From: Rhodobacteraceae bacterium (ex Bugula neritina AB1)
GTDB lineage: Bacteria; Pseudomonadota; Alphaproteobacteria; Rhodobacterales; Rhodobacteraceae
Assembly: GCA_001730095.1 (NCBI GenBank)
Contig: MDLF01000046.1
Location: 60,149-124,148, forward strand
Direction: 5' to 3'
Length of the DNA stretch: 64,000 bases
The position numbers and the translations under genes were made by a program. Positions 26,458-33,617 of the stretch are shown in pieces. The notes beneath the pieces are model-generated. The model had not been told where the DNA came from. It worked only from the letters and a program-made list of their open reading frames with translations, and made no database searches. The stretch's first letter is position 1; the number at the start of each line of letters is the position of its first letter.

Positions 26458-27789
26458 CTATACCGCTTCCAGCCAGGACAGCCAGTGGGTCTCTGGCGGG
26501 CGCTCCGCAAAGCCCGCCAGTTCCTGTCGCTTGGTCATCACCAGATTCCGGATGGCAGTCTGGGGCAAAATGCGGGCAATCAGGGGATCTGTCTCGAACC
26601 AGTTGATCGCGGTTTCCCAATCAGCGGCCAGCTGCGGCAGCCCTTCGATTTCGTAGATGTTTCCGTCAGAGGGGGCAGGAGGCTGCATCCCGTCTTCGAT
26701 CCCGACCATCGCGGCACCCAGCACAGCCGCGAGCATCAGATAGGGATTGATGTCGCCACCAGCCACCCGGTGCTCGATCCGGCGCGCCTTTGGACTGCCG
26801 CCGGGGATGCGGATTGCCGCGGTGCGGTTTTCATAGGCCCAGGCGGCGCTGACCGGCGCATGGGCCCCTGGCACCAGCCGGTCATAGGAATTGCCGTGCG
26901 GTGCGAAGATAAGCGAGCTGGCAGGCATGGCTGCCAGGCAGCCGGCCACTGCCTGCCTTAGCAGGTCGGAACCTGTTGCGCTGCCGTCATCAAAGATGTT
27001 CTTTCCGTCCTGATCCTCAACCGAGAAATGCACATGCATTCCGTTGCCGGCTTCCTGCGCATAGGGTTTGGCCATGAAGGTCGCCGCAAACCCATGCTTG
27101 CGTGCAACCCCTTTGGCCAAAGCCTTAAACAGCCAGGCATCATCCGCGGCGCGCATGGCGTCTTGATGGTTGAGGTTAATCTCGAACTGGCCCAGACCAG
27201 CCTCTGAGATCGCTGCCTGAGCCGGAATGCCCATGCTTTCGGCGCCGTCGTACAGATCGGTAAAGAACGCGTCAAAAGCATCAAGTTCGGAAATCGAAAG
27301 CACCGATTGCTGGTCCAGCTTGCGGCCGGTCAGCGGATCGGCCGGCGGCGCCGGGGCGGGGCCGCTGTCATCCAGCAGGCAGAACTCCATCTCGGTTGCG
27401 GCCAAGACAGTCCAGCCGCGCGCGGTGTAGCGCGACAGAACATCGGCCAGCACGTGGCGCGGATCCCCTAAAAAGGCTGCGCCATCCTCCCAGTACATAG
27501 ACATCGGCACCAGCGCCGAGGGCGTTTTGAGCCAGGGCATCGGAACAGCGCCCCGGTCCGTGGGGGTAATCACGCCGTCGGCATCGCCGGTTTCGAAAAC
27601 CAGCGGGCTGTCTTCGATATCACGACCCCAAAGATCAACATTGAGCGCCGAAACAGGCATCCGTGCGGCGCCGCTGTCCAGCTTGCCGGCCAGGCTGGCA
27701 GGCATCCGCTTGCCACGCATCTGGCCATTCATGTCACAGGCGGCAATGCGGATGGTCTTCAGTCCGGACAGGTCCATTGGGGGCTCCAT
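26458..27789 (-). CDS. Glutamine synthetase family protein, second paralogue
   Basis: The 443-residue protein has the same segments as the puuA-like neighbour: 'TEMEFCLLDDSG', 'GLGQFEINLNHQD', 'FMAKPYAQEAGNGMHVHFS', 'NRTAAIRIPGGSPKARRIEHRVAGGDINPY'. The N-terminal beta-grasp part is short. It is clearly a paralogue with low overall identity, so probably a different amine or amino acid is glutamylated. Start is either ATG 27789 (weak GGCGGAACG site) or ATG 27777 (GGAG). It is the first gene of the block, 84 bp ahead of the amidotransferase, and has its own TTTGATCAAA palindrome. Confidence 0.8.
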   Translation of the reverse strand: MEPPMDLSGLKTIRIAACDMNGQMRGKRMPASLAGKLDSGAARMPVSALNVDLWGRDIEDSPLVFETGDADGVITPTDRGAVPMPWLKTPSALVPMSMYWEDGAAFLGDPRHVLADVLSRYTARGWTVLAATEMEFCLLDDSGPAPAPPADPLTGRKLDQQSVLSISELDAFDAFFTDLYDGAESMGIPAQAAISEAGLGQFEINLNHQDAMRAADDAWLFKALAKGVARKHGFAATFMAKPYAQEAGNGMHVHFSVEDQDGKNIFDDGSATGSDLLRQAVAGCLAAMPASSLIFAPHGNSYDRLVPGAHAPVSAAWAYENRTAAIRIPGGSPKARRIEHRVAGGDINPYLMLAAVLGAAMVGIEDGMQPPAPSDGNIYEIEGLPQLAADWETAINWFETDPLIARILPQTAIRNLVMTKRQELAGFAERPPETHWLSWLEAV

Positions 27790-27836
27790 GAATACGTTCC
27801 GCCAACCCTAGCGTAAGGAGATCCATTCGCCAAGAT

Positions 27837-27850
27837 AATTTGATCAAAAG
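27837..27850. promoter_or_regulatory. TTTGATCAAA palindrome, candidate operator
   Basis: AATTTGATCAAAAG, sharing a 12-bp core with the site at 26383-26396, lies about 48 bp upstream of the second glutamine synthetase-like gene. Confidence 0.5.
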
Positions 27851-27931
27851 TTTTGAGCGATGTTCTAGAGGCTGGCTTTCCCAACTGAAGACGCTGTTTC
27901 GGCTGAACTAATGCGGGGGTCCAAAACAAAG

Positions 27932-27953
27932 AATGGCTCCCGTAGGAGCCATT
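27932..27953 (-). terminator. Terminator of the amino acid ABC transporter operon
   Basis: AATGGCTCC (27932-27940), CGTA, GGAGCCATT (27945-27953); on the minus strand followed by CTTTGTTTTGG. It lies 9 bp beyond the last permease gene. Confidence 0.88.
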
Positions 27954-27961
27954 GCCAGAGT

Positions 27962-28768
27962 TCAGCGGATCAGGTTTGCGCGCCAGCGGATTTTTTCGCG
28001 CCGTTCCTGTGGCAGGTGCCTGTTCAGCTGCCGGTTCACAAAGCCAAACAGGAGAATGATCACCAGCGTCAGCAGGATGAAATAGAACGCCAGGATCGGG
28101 TAGGGGACAAACGGGTTGAAGGTTTTGTCCGCGAAATAGCTGGCGTAGTAAAGCGCATCGCCCTTTTGCCGCCAGGCGGGAAAGCCCGAGAAGAACACCA
28201 GCGTGGTCGCATGGAACAGAAAGATTGCCTCGTTCGTATAGGCGGGCCATGCCAGCCGCATCATGGTCGGGAAAGTGATACGGCGAAACCGCTTCCAGCC
28301 GGTCATGCCATAGGCGTCGGCAGCTTCGATGTCGCCTTTGGGAACCGACAGCAGCGCGCCATAAAAGATTTCGCCTGAATAGGCGGCGGTGTTGCAGAAC
28401 AGGACGATCAGCGCGCCCAGCCATGCCGAGGTGAACGGGTCAAAGAAGCTGGAAACGCCCTTGAGATTGAGAAAGCAGGCATAGGCAAAGAAGAACTGAA
28501 TGAACAGCGGGCTGCCGCGGAAGATGAAGATGAACCACTCAGCCGGTTTGCGCCATGCCGGATTGGCGCTGTTCTTGCCGACAGCCAAAGCAACCGCAAA
28601 GAAAAAGCCGGTCAGCAGAGCCACGAAGCCAAAGTAAATGTTCCAGATCATGCCGGAGCCGATCAGGGTGAAATGTTCGCACAGGGTGTATTCGCCCTTG
28701 GGCAGCAAACGTTCGCCAAAGCCGATAGAGCGGAAGGCATAGGCCTGGATGGTTTCGACGCAACTCAT
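27962..28768 (-). CDS. Polar amino acid ABC transporter permease (HisM-type)
   Basis: 268 residues with about five transmembrane helices. 'RGSPLFIQFFF' and 'YSGEIFYGALLSVPKGDIEAADAYGMTGWKRFRRITFP' (the EAA loop that docks the ATPase) define the HisM/GlnP permease family. Its ATG overlaps the stop of the other permease as ATGA, implying a heteromeric channel. It is the last gene of the transporter operon. Confidence 0.92.
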   Translation of the reverse strand: MSCVETIQAYAFRSIGFGERLLPKGEYTLCEHFTLIGSGMIWNIYFGFVALLTGFFFAVALAVGKNSANPAWRKPAEWFIFIFRGSPLFIQFFFAYACFLNLKGVSSFFDPFTSAWLGALIVLFCNTAAYSGEIFYGALLSVPKGDIEAADAYGMTGWKRFRRITFPTMMRLAWPAYTNEAIFLFHATTLVFFSGFPAWRQKGDALYYASYFADKTFNPFVPYPILAFYFILLTLVIILLFGFVNRQLNRHLPQERREKIRWRANLIR

Positions 28769-29649
28769 GCCGCTGCCTTTCTTTGTGCTTCGCCTGCTGC
28801 GGTGGCTTGTCCCTTGGTCAGGCGGGCCATGATCCGGCCCAGAACGACCTCGGACACTTTGGTGAAGCAGAGATAGAAGACCAGCAGGGCAGCAAAATAC
28901 CAGACGTGCCAGTTCGGGTGCGGGTAAGCGGTGAATTTGGCAGCTTTGGTGCCGCCCAGTTCGCGGGCCCAATAGACAATATCTTCGACACCCAGCAGGA
29001 ACAGGAGCGGCGTAGCCTTGATCAGCACCATCCAGAGGTTGGAGAGACCCGGCAAGGCATAGACCCACATCTGCGGCACCAGAATACGCCAGAAGGCCTG
29101 GCGGTTGGACATGCCATAGGCCTCGGCGGTTTCGATCTGGGCGCGTGGCACCGCCTGCATCGCACCGTAAAGCACATTGGCAGCAAAGGCGCCGAACACG
29201 ATGGAGAATGTCAGCACCGCCAGGAAGAACCCATAGGTTTCATGAACCCACTGGGGGGACGAGGAGAGCGGCAGCTTGGCCGCGTCGCAGACCACAAAAT
29301 CGATACCCTGACGGATCGGCTGATCCCAATCCGGGCATTTCACCTTGTGGCGCATCCACTCAAACGCCTGATCGAGCGCAATGACAAAGAAAAGAAAAAA
29401 GGCGATATCAGGTACACCGCGCACGATGCTGGTGTAGCCCTTGCCAAACCAGCGCAGCGGCAGAAACTGCGAGCGGGCAGCACTGGCAGCGCCAAAGCCG
29501 AACAGCAAAGCTGTAGGCGCGGTTATCGCTAGCAGGGTCAGAACCACAATGACCGAGATGTAAAGGTTCACATGCTTGCCCGTGGTCAGGTAGCAGCTGA
29601 GCCAGCTCAGCCCCTCAAGCGTGGATGGGTCCGTGCAATAGGAAAACAT
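28765..29649 (-). CDS. Polar amino acid ABC transporter permease (HisQ-type)
   Basis: 294 residues. 'YTSIVRGVPDIAFFLFFVIALDQAF' and the EAA loop 'AVPRAQIETAEAYGMSNRQAFWRILVPQMWVYALPGLSN' mark a HisQ-type permease. Between the first helices there is a longer periplasmic insertion (about residues 98-135) with several cysteines and tryptophans that is larger than in the enteric HisQ. Follows the binding-protein gene after two hairpins. Confidence 0.9.
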   Translation of the reverse strand: MFSYCTDPSTLEGLSWLSCYLTTGKHVNLYISVIVVLTLLAITAPTALLFGFGAASAARSQFLPLRWFGKGYTSIVRGVPDIAFFLFFVIALDQAFEWMRHKVKCPDWDQPIRQGIDFVVCDAAKLPLSSSPQWVHETYGFFLAVLTFSIVFGAFAANVLYGAMQAVPRAQIETAEAYGMSNRQAFWRILVPQMWVYALPGLSNLWMVLIKATPLLFLLGVEDIVYWARELGGTKAAKFTAYPHPNWHVWYFAALLVFYLCFTKVSEVVLGRIMARLTKGQATAAGEAQRKAAA

Positions 29650-29709
29650 GTATGAGCCTGTCTTTCTCGGTTCACGCCCGGCGCACCGGTCGCCGGAAGA
29701 GAATGAATG

Positions 29710-29757
29710 AGGCCCGCGTGCTGCGGCTCGCGGGCCTGCAGATCCCGAAACGGGATC
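29710..29757 (-). other. Two intercistronic hairpins between binding protein and permease genes
   Basis: AGGCCCGCG/CGCGGGCCT (29710-29737) and GATCCCG/CGGGATC (29741-29757) sit within 111 bp between the two genes. Such stem-loops commonly protect the abundant binding-protein message and reduce readthrough to the permeases. Confidence 0.7.
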
Positions 29758-29760
29758 AGA

Positions 29761-30468
29761 TTACCACTGGGAGGACACTTCCCATTTGGCGATCAACGCG
29801 TTCAGCGAGCCGTCGTCCTTCATCGACTGGATCGCCGCGTCGAACTTGCCGCGCAGCTCCTGGTCGGATTCACGGACGCCCATGCCGACACCACCGCCAA
29901 GCGCTTCCTGGCGTTCAAGCATCACCAGGCCGTCGCCGATCACGGAGTCAAGGAAGCTCTTGTCGGCCAGCACCGCGTCTGCTTCGCCGTTGCGCACAGC
30001 TGCCACAGTTTCTTCCGGGGTGGCAAACTCGACCAGGGTCCAGCCCTGATCCGCGATGAAGCCGGCCTGAATGGTGGTCGCCTGCGCCGCGACAACGCCG
30101 CCCGCCAGGTCCACGTCAGCGGACAGGGCCACATATGCGGACGGATCCGGCGGCGTGTAGGCCTGGGTGAAGTCGATGACTTCGTCGCGCTCGTCGGTGA
30201 TCGACATGCCGGCGATGATGGTGTCGTAGTTGCCGGAAACCAGGTTCGGAATGATCGAGTCCCAATCGTTCTTGACCCATTCGCAGGTCAGTTCGGCACG
30301 TTTGCACAGCTCATCGCCCAGCTCGCGCTCAAATCCGTCGATTTCGCCGGCGTCATTGACGAAGTTCCACGGCGCATAGGCGCCTTCGGTCCCCATACGC
30401 ACGGTGTCCGCCAGGCCCATGCCTGCGGTCAGCGCCAGGGCGGCAGTGCCAAGGATCAGTGATTTCAT
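29761..30468 (-). CDS. Periplasmic amino acid-binding protein (SBP family 3)
   Basis: 235 residues with signal peptide MKSLILGTAALALTAGMGLA and the family-3 fold: 'VRMGTEGAYAPWNFVNDAGEIDGFERELGDELC', 'WDSIIPNLVSGNYDTIIAGMSITDERDEVIDFTQAY'. Binding residues of the polar/opine class are present, but ligand (basic amino acid, opine or polyamine precursor) cannot be told by eye. First substrate-capturing component of the transporter encoded downstream. Confidence 0.9.
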   Translation of the reverse strand: MKSLILGTAALALTAGMGLADTVRMGTEGAYAPWNFVNDAGEIDGFERELGDELCKRAELTCEWVKNDWDSIIPNLVSGNYDTIIAGMSITDERDEVIDFTQAYTPPDPSAYVALSADVDLAGGVVAAQATTIQAGFIADQGWTLVEFATPEETVAAVRNGEADAVLADKSFLDSVIGDGLVMLERQEALGGGVGMGVRESDQELRGKFDAAIQSMKDDGSLNALIAKWEVSSQW

Positions 30469-30513
30469 GTGCTTACTCCCATTTTGGTTGGTTTTTGATC
30501 TTATTTGTGCAGC

Positions 30514-31293
30514 TCAATGAGCATGGCGGGTGGACGACAGGAAGGCCCGCAGCCGTTCAGACCGGGTGCCGCCAAAGACTTCGTCCGGGATGCCTTCTTC
30601 TTCGATCAGGCCCTGATGCAGGAAGACAATATGGCTGGATACGTCAGCCGCCATCTTCATGTCGTGGGTGACGATCAGCATGGTCCGCCCTTCGGCAGCC
30701 AGATCCTTGATCACCTTGATCACTTCCTGTTCCAGCTCAGGGTCCAGCGCTGACGTCGGTTCGTCGAACAGCAGCGCTTCGGGTTCCATGCACAACCCGC
30801 GTGCAATGGCCGCGCGCTGCTGCTGGCCGCCGGACAGCTGGGCGGGGTAGACGTTGCATTTGTCGCCGATGCCCACCTTGTCCAGATAATATCGGGCTTT
30901 CTCTTCAACCTCGGAGCGGTCACGGCCAAGCACGGTGACCGGCGCTTCCATCACATTCTGGAGGATGGTCATATGCGCCCAAAGATTGAATTGCTGGAAA
31001 ACCATCGACAGGTTGGTACGGATACGCAGCACCTGCTTGGCATCGGCAGGGCGGCGCGCCAGACCCTGGCCTGCCCAGCTGACCGGCTCGCCTTTGAACA
31101 GGATCTCGCCCTTCTGGCTATCCTCCAAAAGGTTGCAGCAGCGCAGCAGCGTAGACTTGCCCGATCCCGAAGATCCGATCAGCGAAACCACGTCGCCCTT
31201 ATGGGCGGTGATATCAACGCCTTTAATCACTTCCAGCTCGCCATAAGATTTATGCAGGCCGCGGATTTGCAGAACAGGCGTTGTATCGGTCAA
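30514..31293 (-). CDS. Amino acid ABC transporter ATP-binding protein
   Basis: A 259-residue ATPase with Walker A 'GSSGSGKST' at about 40, Q-loop 'VFQQFNLW', signature 'LSGGQQQR', Walker B '[13 protein letters not shown]' and switch 'VTHD'. An insertion after '[19 protein letters not shown]' is typical of the HisP/OccP group. Heads the transporter operon; the 134-bp region upstream includes inverted half-sites (GTCAAAAC at 31388, GTTTGAC at 31401) that may be an operator. Confidence 0.93.
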   Translation of the reverse strand: MTDTTPVLQIRGLHKSYGELEVIKGVDITAHKGDVVSLIGSSGSGKSTLLRCCNLLEDSQKGEILFKGEPVSWAGQGLARRPADAKQVLRIRTNLSMVFQQFNLWAHMTILQNVMEAPVTVLGRDRSEVEEKARYYLDKVGIGDKCNVYPAQLSGGQQQRAAIARGLCMEPEALLFDEPTSALDPELEQEVIKVIKDLAAEGRTMLIVTHDMKMAADVSSHIVFLHQGLIEEEGIPDEVFGGTRSERLRAFLSSTRHAH

Positions 31294-31427
31294 GGTGTGT
31301 TTGTCCCTGTGCGTGGAAAGTTGTTCTTATTGGACCGAAAAAAAGACGAAATGCAATGTTCAAACCGTACAAACTGGCTTGTCAAACGTCAAAACGGCGG
31401 GTTTGACCGCTCATTTGGACAGGAGCG

Positions 31428-32201
31428 TTACGTCAGCTGAACTGCCCGGATGCGCTGTTCGGTCAGCACCGGGCCGGGGGGCGTCGGCACCGCCAGATAG
31501 TCGGAAGGGGTGAACCGCACCAGGCTTTTCAGGTGCAGGCAGGCCTTAGCCTCTGTATCCAGTTCGTAAATCGCCGTCTCGATGGCGGCAAACAATTCGT
31601 CTGTGTCCCTGCCAGGCGCTGTGATGTAGGGCAAGGTCGGCGTCGGGTCTGTGCGCTCGATCTCACATAGATCGCCAGCAAAAGCGTCGTGGTCCTTGAT
31701 CAGCTCCCACGACAGCGCATCAAGCGAGGCAAAGTCGGCGCGGCCCTCAGCGACGGCTTCGGCCGACTTCCGATGGCCGCCGGTTTCCAGCAGCGTACCG
31801 GGCAGGATGCCACGGTCGTGCATATGCACCATCGGCGCAGCCCAGCCCGATTGCGACAGAGGCTCGTTATAAGCAAAGCCGCGGGTGGAAAAGGCGGATA
31901 GCGGCTGGCCTGCATCTTCCTGGCGAGCCACAAAAACACTGTTGTAATAGCCGGGTTCGCAGCCGGGCAAGCCATAGTCGGGGGTGCCCACCAGTTCCAC
32001 CTCGCCATACAGCCGTGTGCGGTAGGGGCAGCCACAAGTCTGCGACAACAGCAATTCCGGCGATGTCCACACCTGCCAGAAATCGCCCCCGCGGGTCAGC
32101 TGGTCCGGCCCGCCGCTCAGATGCTTGCGGATTGCAGCCCAGAATCTGTCATTTGCCGCGGCGGTTTCCGGACGGTCGTACATTCCGAGATGGGCGATCA
32201 T
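31428..32201 (-). CDS. PhnD-like (phosphate/phosphonate binding fold) protein without signal peptide
   Basis: The 257-residue protein reads as a periplasmic-binding-protein fold of the PhnD type ('YNSVFVARQED', 'FAYNEPLSQSGWAAPM', 'GGHRKSAEAVAEGRADFASLDALSWEL'), yet starts 'MIAHLGMYDRPETAAANDRFW' with no signal peptide, so it should stay in the cytoplasm. It overlaps the terB-like gene upstream by 4 bp (ATGA), and no phosphonate permease is nearby. A sensor or ligand-binding role is possible; function is unknown. Confidence 0.75.
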   Translation of the reverse strand: MIAHLGMYDRPETAAANDRFWAAIRKHLSGGPDQLTRGGDFWQVWTSPELLLSQTCGCPYRTRLYGEVELVGTPDYGLPGCEPGYYNSVFVARQEDAGQPLSAFSTRGFAYNEPLSQSGWAAPMVHMHDRGILPGTLLETGGHRKSAEAVAEGRADFASLDALSWELIKDHDAFAGDLCEIERTDPTPTLPYITAPGRDTDELFAAIETAIYELDTEAKACLHLKSLVRFTPSDYLAVPTPPGPVLTEQRIRAVQLT

Positions 32202-32638
32202 TCAGCAGCCTCTGCCCGTTTGCGCGCCATGGCACTGTCCACGTCCGAAACCCCAAGCAAGCTGGCAGACAGCCGCAGCAGCGCATCCTCGTTTGCGTCC
32301 CGGTGCCCGTCCGCCAGTGCCACCTGCCACAGCGCTTCAATCACGCCGGTGCGGTCTTCATAGGCCACCGCGTCCTTGATGGCACGGGTAAAGCGGACTG
32401 TATCGGGGGCCTCTGCTTCCATCGCTTCGGCCTGTTCACGCAGGATCAGCGTGCCGCCGGTGTCCAGCCCGTACCGGGTGGTCAGAATGCGGTCGATGCG
32501 GTCTTTCTCCATCTCGGAGTAATCGTGATCCGAACGCGCGATCCTCACCAGCAGGGCCGTCAGCGCCAGCCGGGCATCTTCATTGTCCAGTCGGGCAGGC
32601 GCCGGATCAAGCAGCCGCTGCAAAAGTTCCTTGAACAT
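32198..32638 (-). CDS. TerB-like protein, second copy
   Basis: 146 residues, all helical: 'RLALTALLVRIARSDHDYSEMEKDRIDRIL' and 'VIEALWQVALADGHRDANEDALLRLSASLLGVS' with conserved acidic residues (SDHDYS, ADGHRDANE) are the TerB fold. TerB proteins bind divalent cations. It shares the same architecture as the upstream paralogue (1-bp overlap) and overlaps the PhnD-like gene by 4 bp. No other tellurite genes (terC, terD) are present. Confidence 0.85.
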   Translation of the reverse strand: MFKELLQRLLDPAPARLDNEDARLALTALLVRIARSDHDYSEMEKDRIDRILTTRYGLDTGGTLILREQAEAMEAEAPDTVRFTRAIKDAVAYEDRTGVIEALWQVALADGHRDANEDALLRLSASLLGVSDVDSAMARKRAEAAE

Positions 32639-33105
32639 CAGCTGTCCTCCGCTGTGCCTCTGAATTTCGCTACTGCGCGTTCGCGGGCCTTCTGGCTGTC
32701 GGCATAGGAAAGCCCCATGGCCTTGCGCGCGTCCTCAATGATCGTGATTTCACCTTCGTGCTCATACCCGTCTGCCAGCACCACTTCCCACAGCGCATCC
32801 AGCGCTGCCAGCCGCTCCTCAAGACCCGTGGTCTCGCGGATCAGGCGGCCAAAAGTATCGGTCTCTGGCGCAGCAGCATGCAGTTTCTCGCAGGTGGCGC
32901 GCACCTTGGCGGCTTCAATGGCGTTGTGCTGGTAAAGCCGCGCGAGAATCCGGTCGATCAGGCTGATCTCCTCCAGAAGATACGCGCGGTCTGATTGCGC
33001 GACCCGCACAAGCAGCGCCCCCAGGGCCAGTTCGGCATCCGGATCCGGCAGCGCAGGCGGCACTGACGGGCGGAACGCTTGAAAGAATTTCTTGAGCAAA
33101 GGCAT
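32638..33105 (-). CDS. TerB-like protein, first copy
   Basis: 155 residues beginning with a basic, aromatic segment 'MPLLKKFFQAFRPSVPP' that could associate with the membrane, followed by the TerB fold: 'LALGALLVRVAQSDRAYLLEEISLIDRIL' and 'LDALWEVVLADGYEHEGEITIIEDARKAMGLS'. It heads the terB-terB-PhnD-like operon, with a 1-bp overlap to the next gene, a spacing that implies coupled translation. Confidence 0.85.
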   Translation of the reverse strand: MPLLKKFFQAFRPSVPPALPDPDAELALGALLVRVAQSDRAYLLEEISLIDRILARLYQHNAIEAAKVRATCEKLHAAAPETDTFGRLIRETTGLEERLAALDALWEVVLADGYEHEGEITIIEDARKAMGLSYADSQKARERAVAKFRGTAEDS

Positions 33106-33141
33106 TTTCAGACCTCAGGCAGAACAGAAGGGCAGGCGGGT

Positions 33142-33435
33142 TCAGCCGCTGTAGCCTTCGATGATATGCATATCACCCGTGGCAACCAGATCGCGAAAGG
33201 CTTTTGCGTCCTGGTAGCCAACGGAATCATAGCAGGCTTTGGCGGTTTCGAAATCTTTGAATTCCAGGACCACGGTGCGGGCCCGAAAGGCGCCTTCGCG
33301 CACCTCCCGCTCGCCGCCACGGATCAGGAATTTGGCGTCAAACTCTTCCAGCACTGGCCGCGCAGCATCAATATAGGCCTGGTAGCGCTCCATGTCGCGC
33401 ACATCCACATGTGCAACCCAGTATCCTTTGGGCAT
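33142..33435 (-). CDS. DUF1330 domain protein
   Basis: 97 residues of the dimeric ferredoxin-like DUF1330 family: 'KGYWVAHVDVRDMERYQAYIDAARPVLEEFDAKFLIRGG' and 'VVLEFKDFETAKACYDS'. The start at 33435 is set by a GGGAGG site and by the family's usual first strand; a longer frame upstream was rejected. Function unknown in general. Confidence 0.85.
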   Translation of the reverse strand: MPKGYWVAHVDVRDMERYQAYIDAARPVLEEFDAKFLIRGGEREVREGAFRARTVVLEFKDFETAKACYDSVGYQDAKAFRDLVATGDMHIIEGYSG

Positions 33436-33617
33436 GAGCCGCAGCCTCCCGCTGTTATTATAGTTGCAGGCAGGCTGATACAAAAGCGCCGTAAACACAA
33501 TGGGGCGGTTCCCAAGAATTTCCCCGTGCTGGCGGAATTGACTTTTTTCAAGGCCTTGCGCGCCAAAGGAAACGCCCGCCAAAGCAGCAGGCGTTTCAAA
33601 CATGGTTAACAGGCCTG

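Noticed and set aside
31428..32201. Phosphonate ABC transporter component
   Set aside because: No signal peptide, permease or ATPase accompanies the PhnD-like protein.
32198..33105. Tellurite resistance operon
   Set aside because: Only TerB-like genes are present; terA, terC, terD and terE are missing, so tellurite resistance is not supported.
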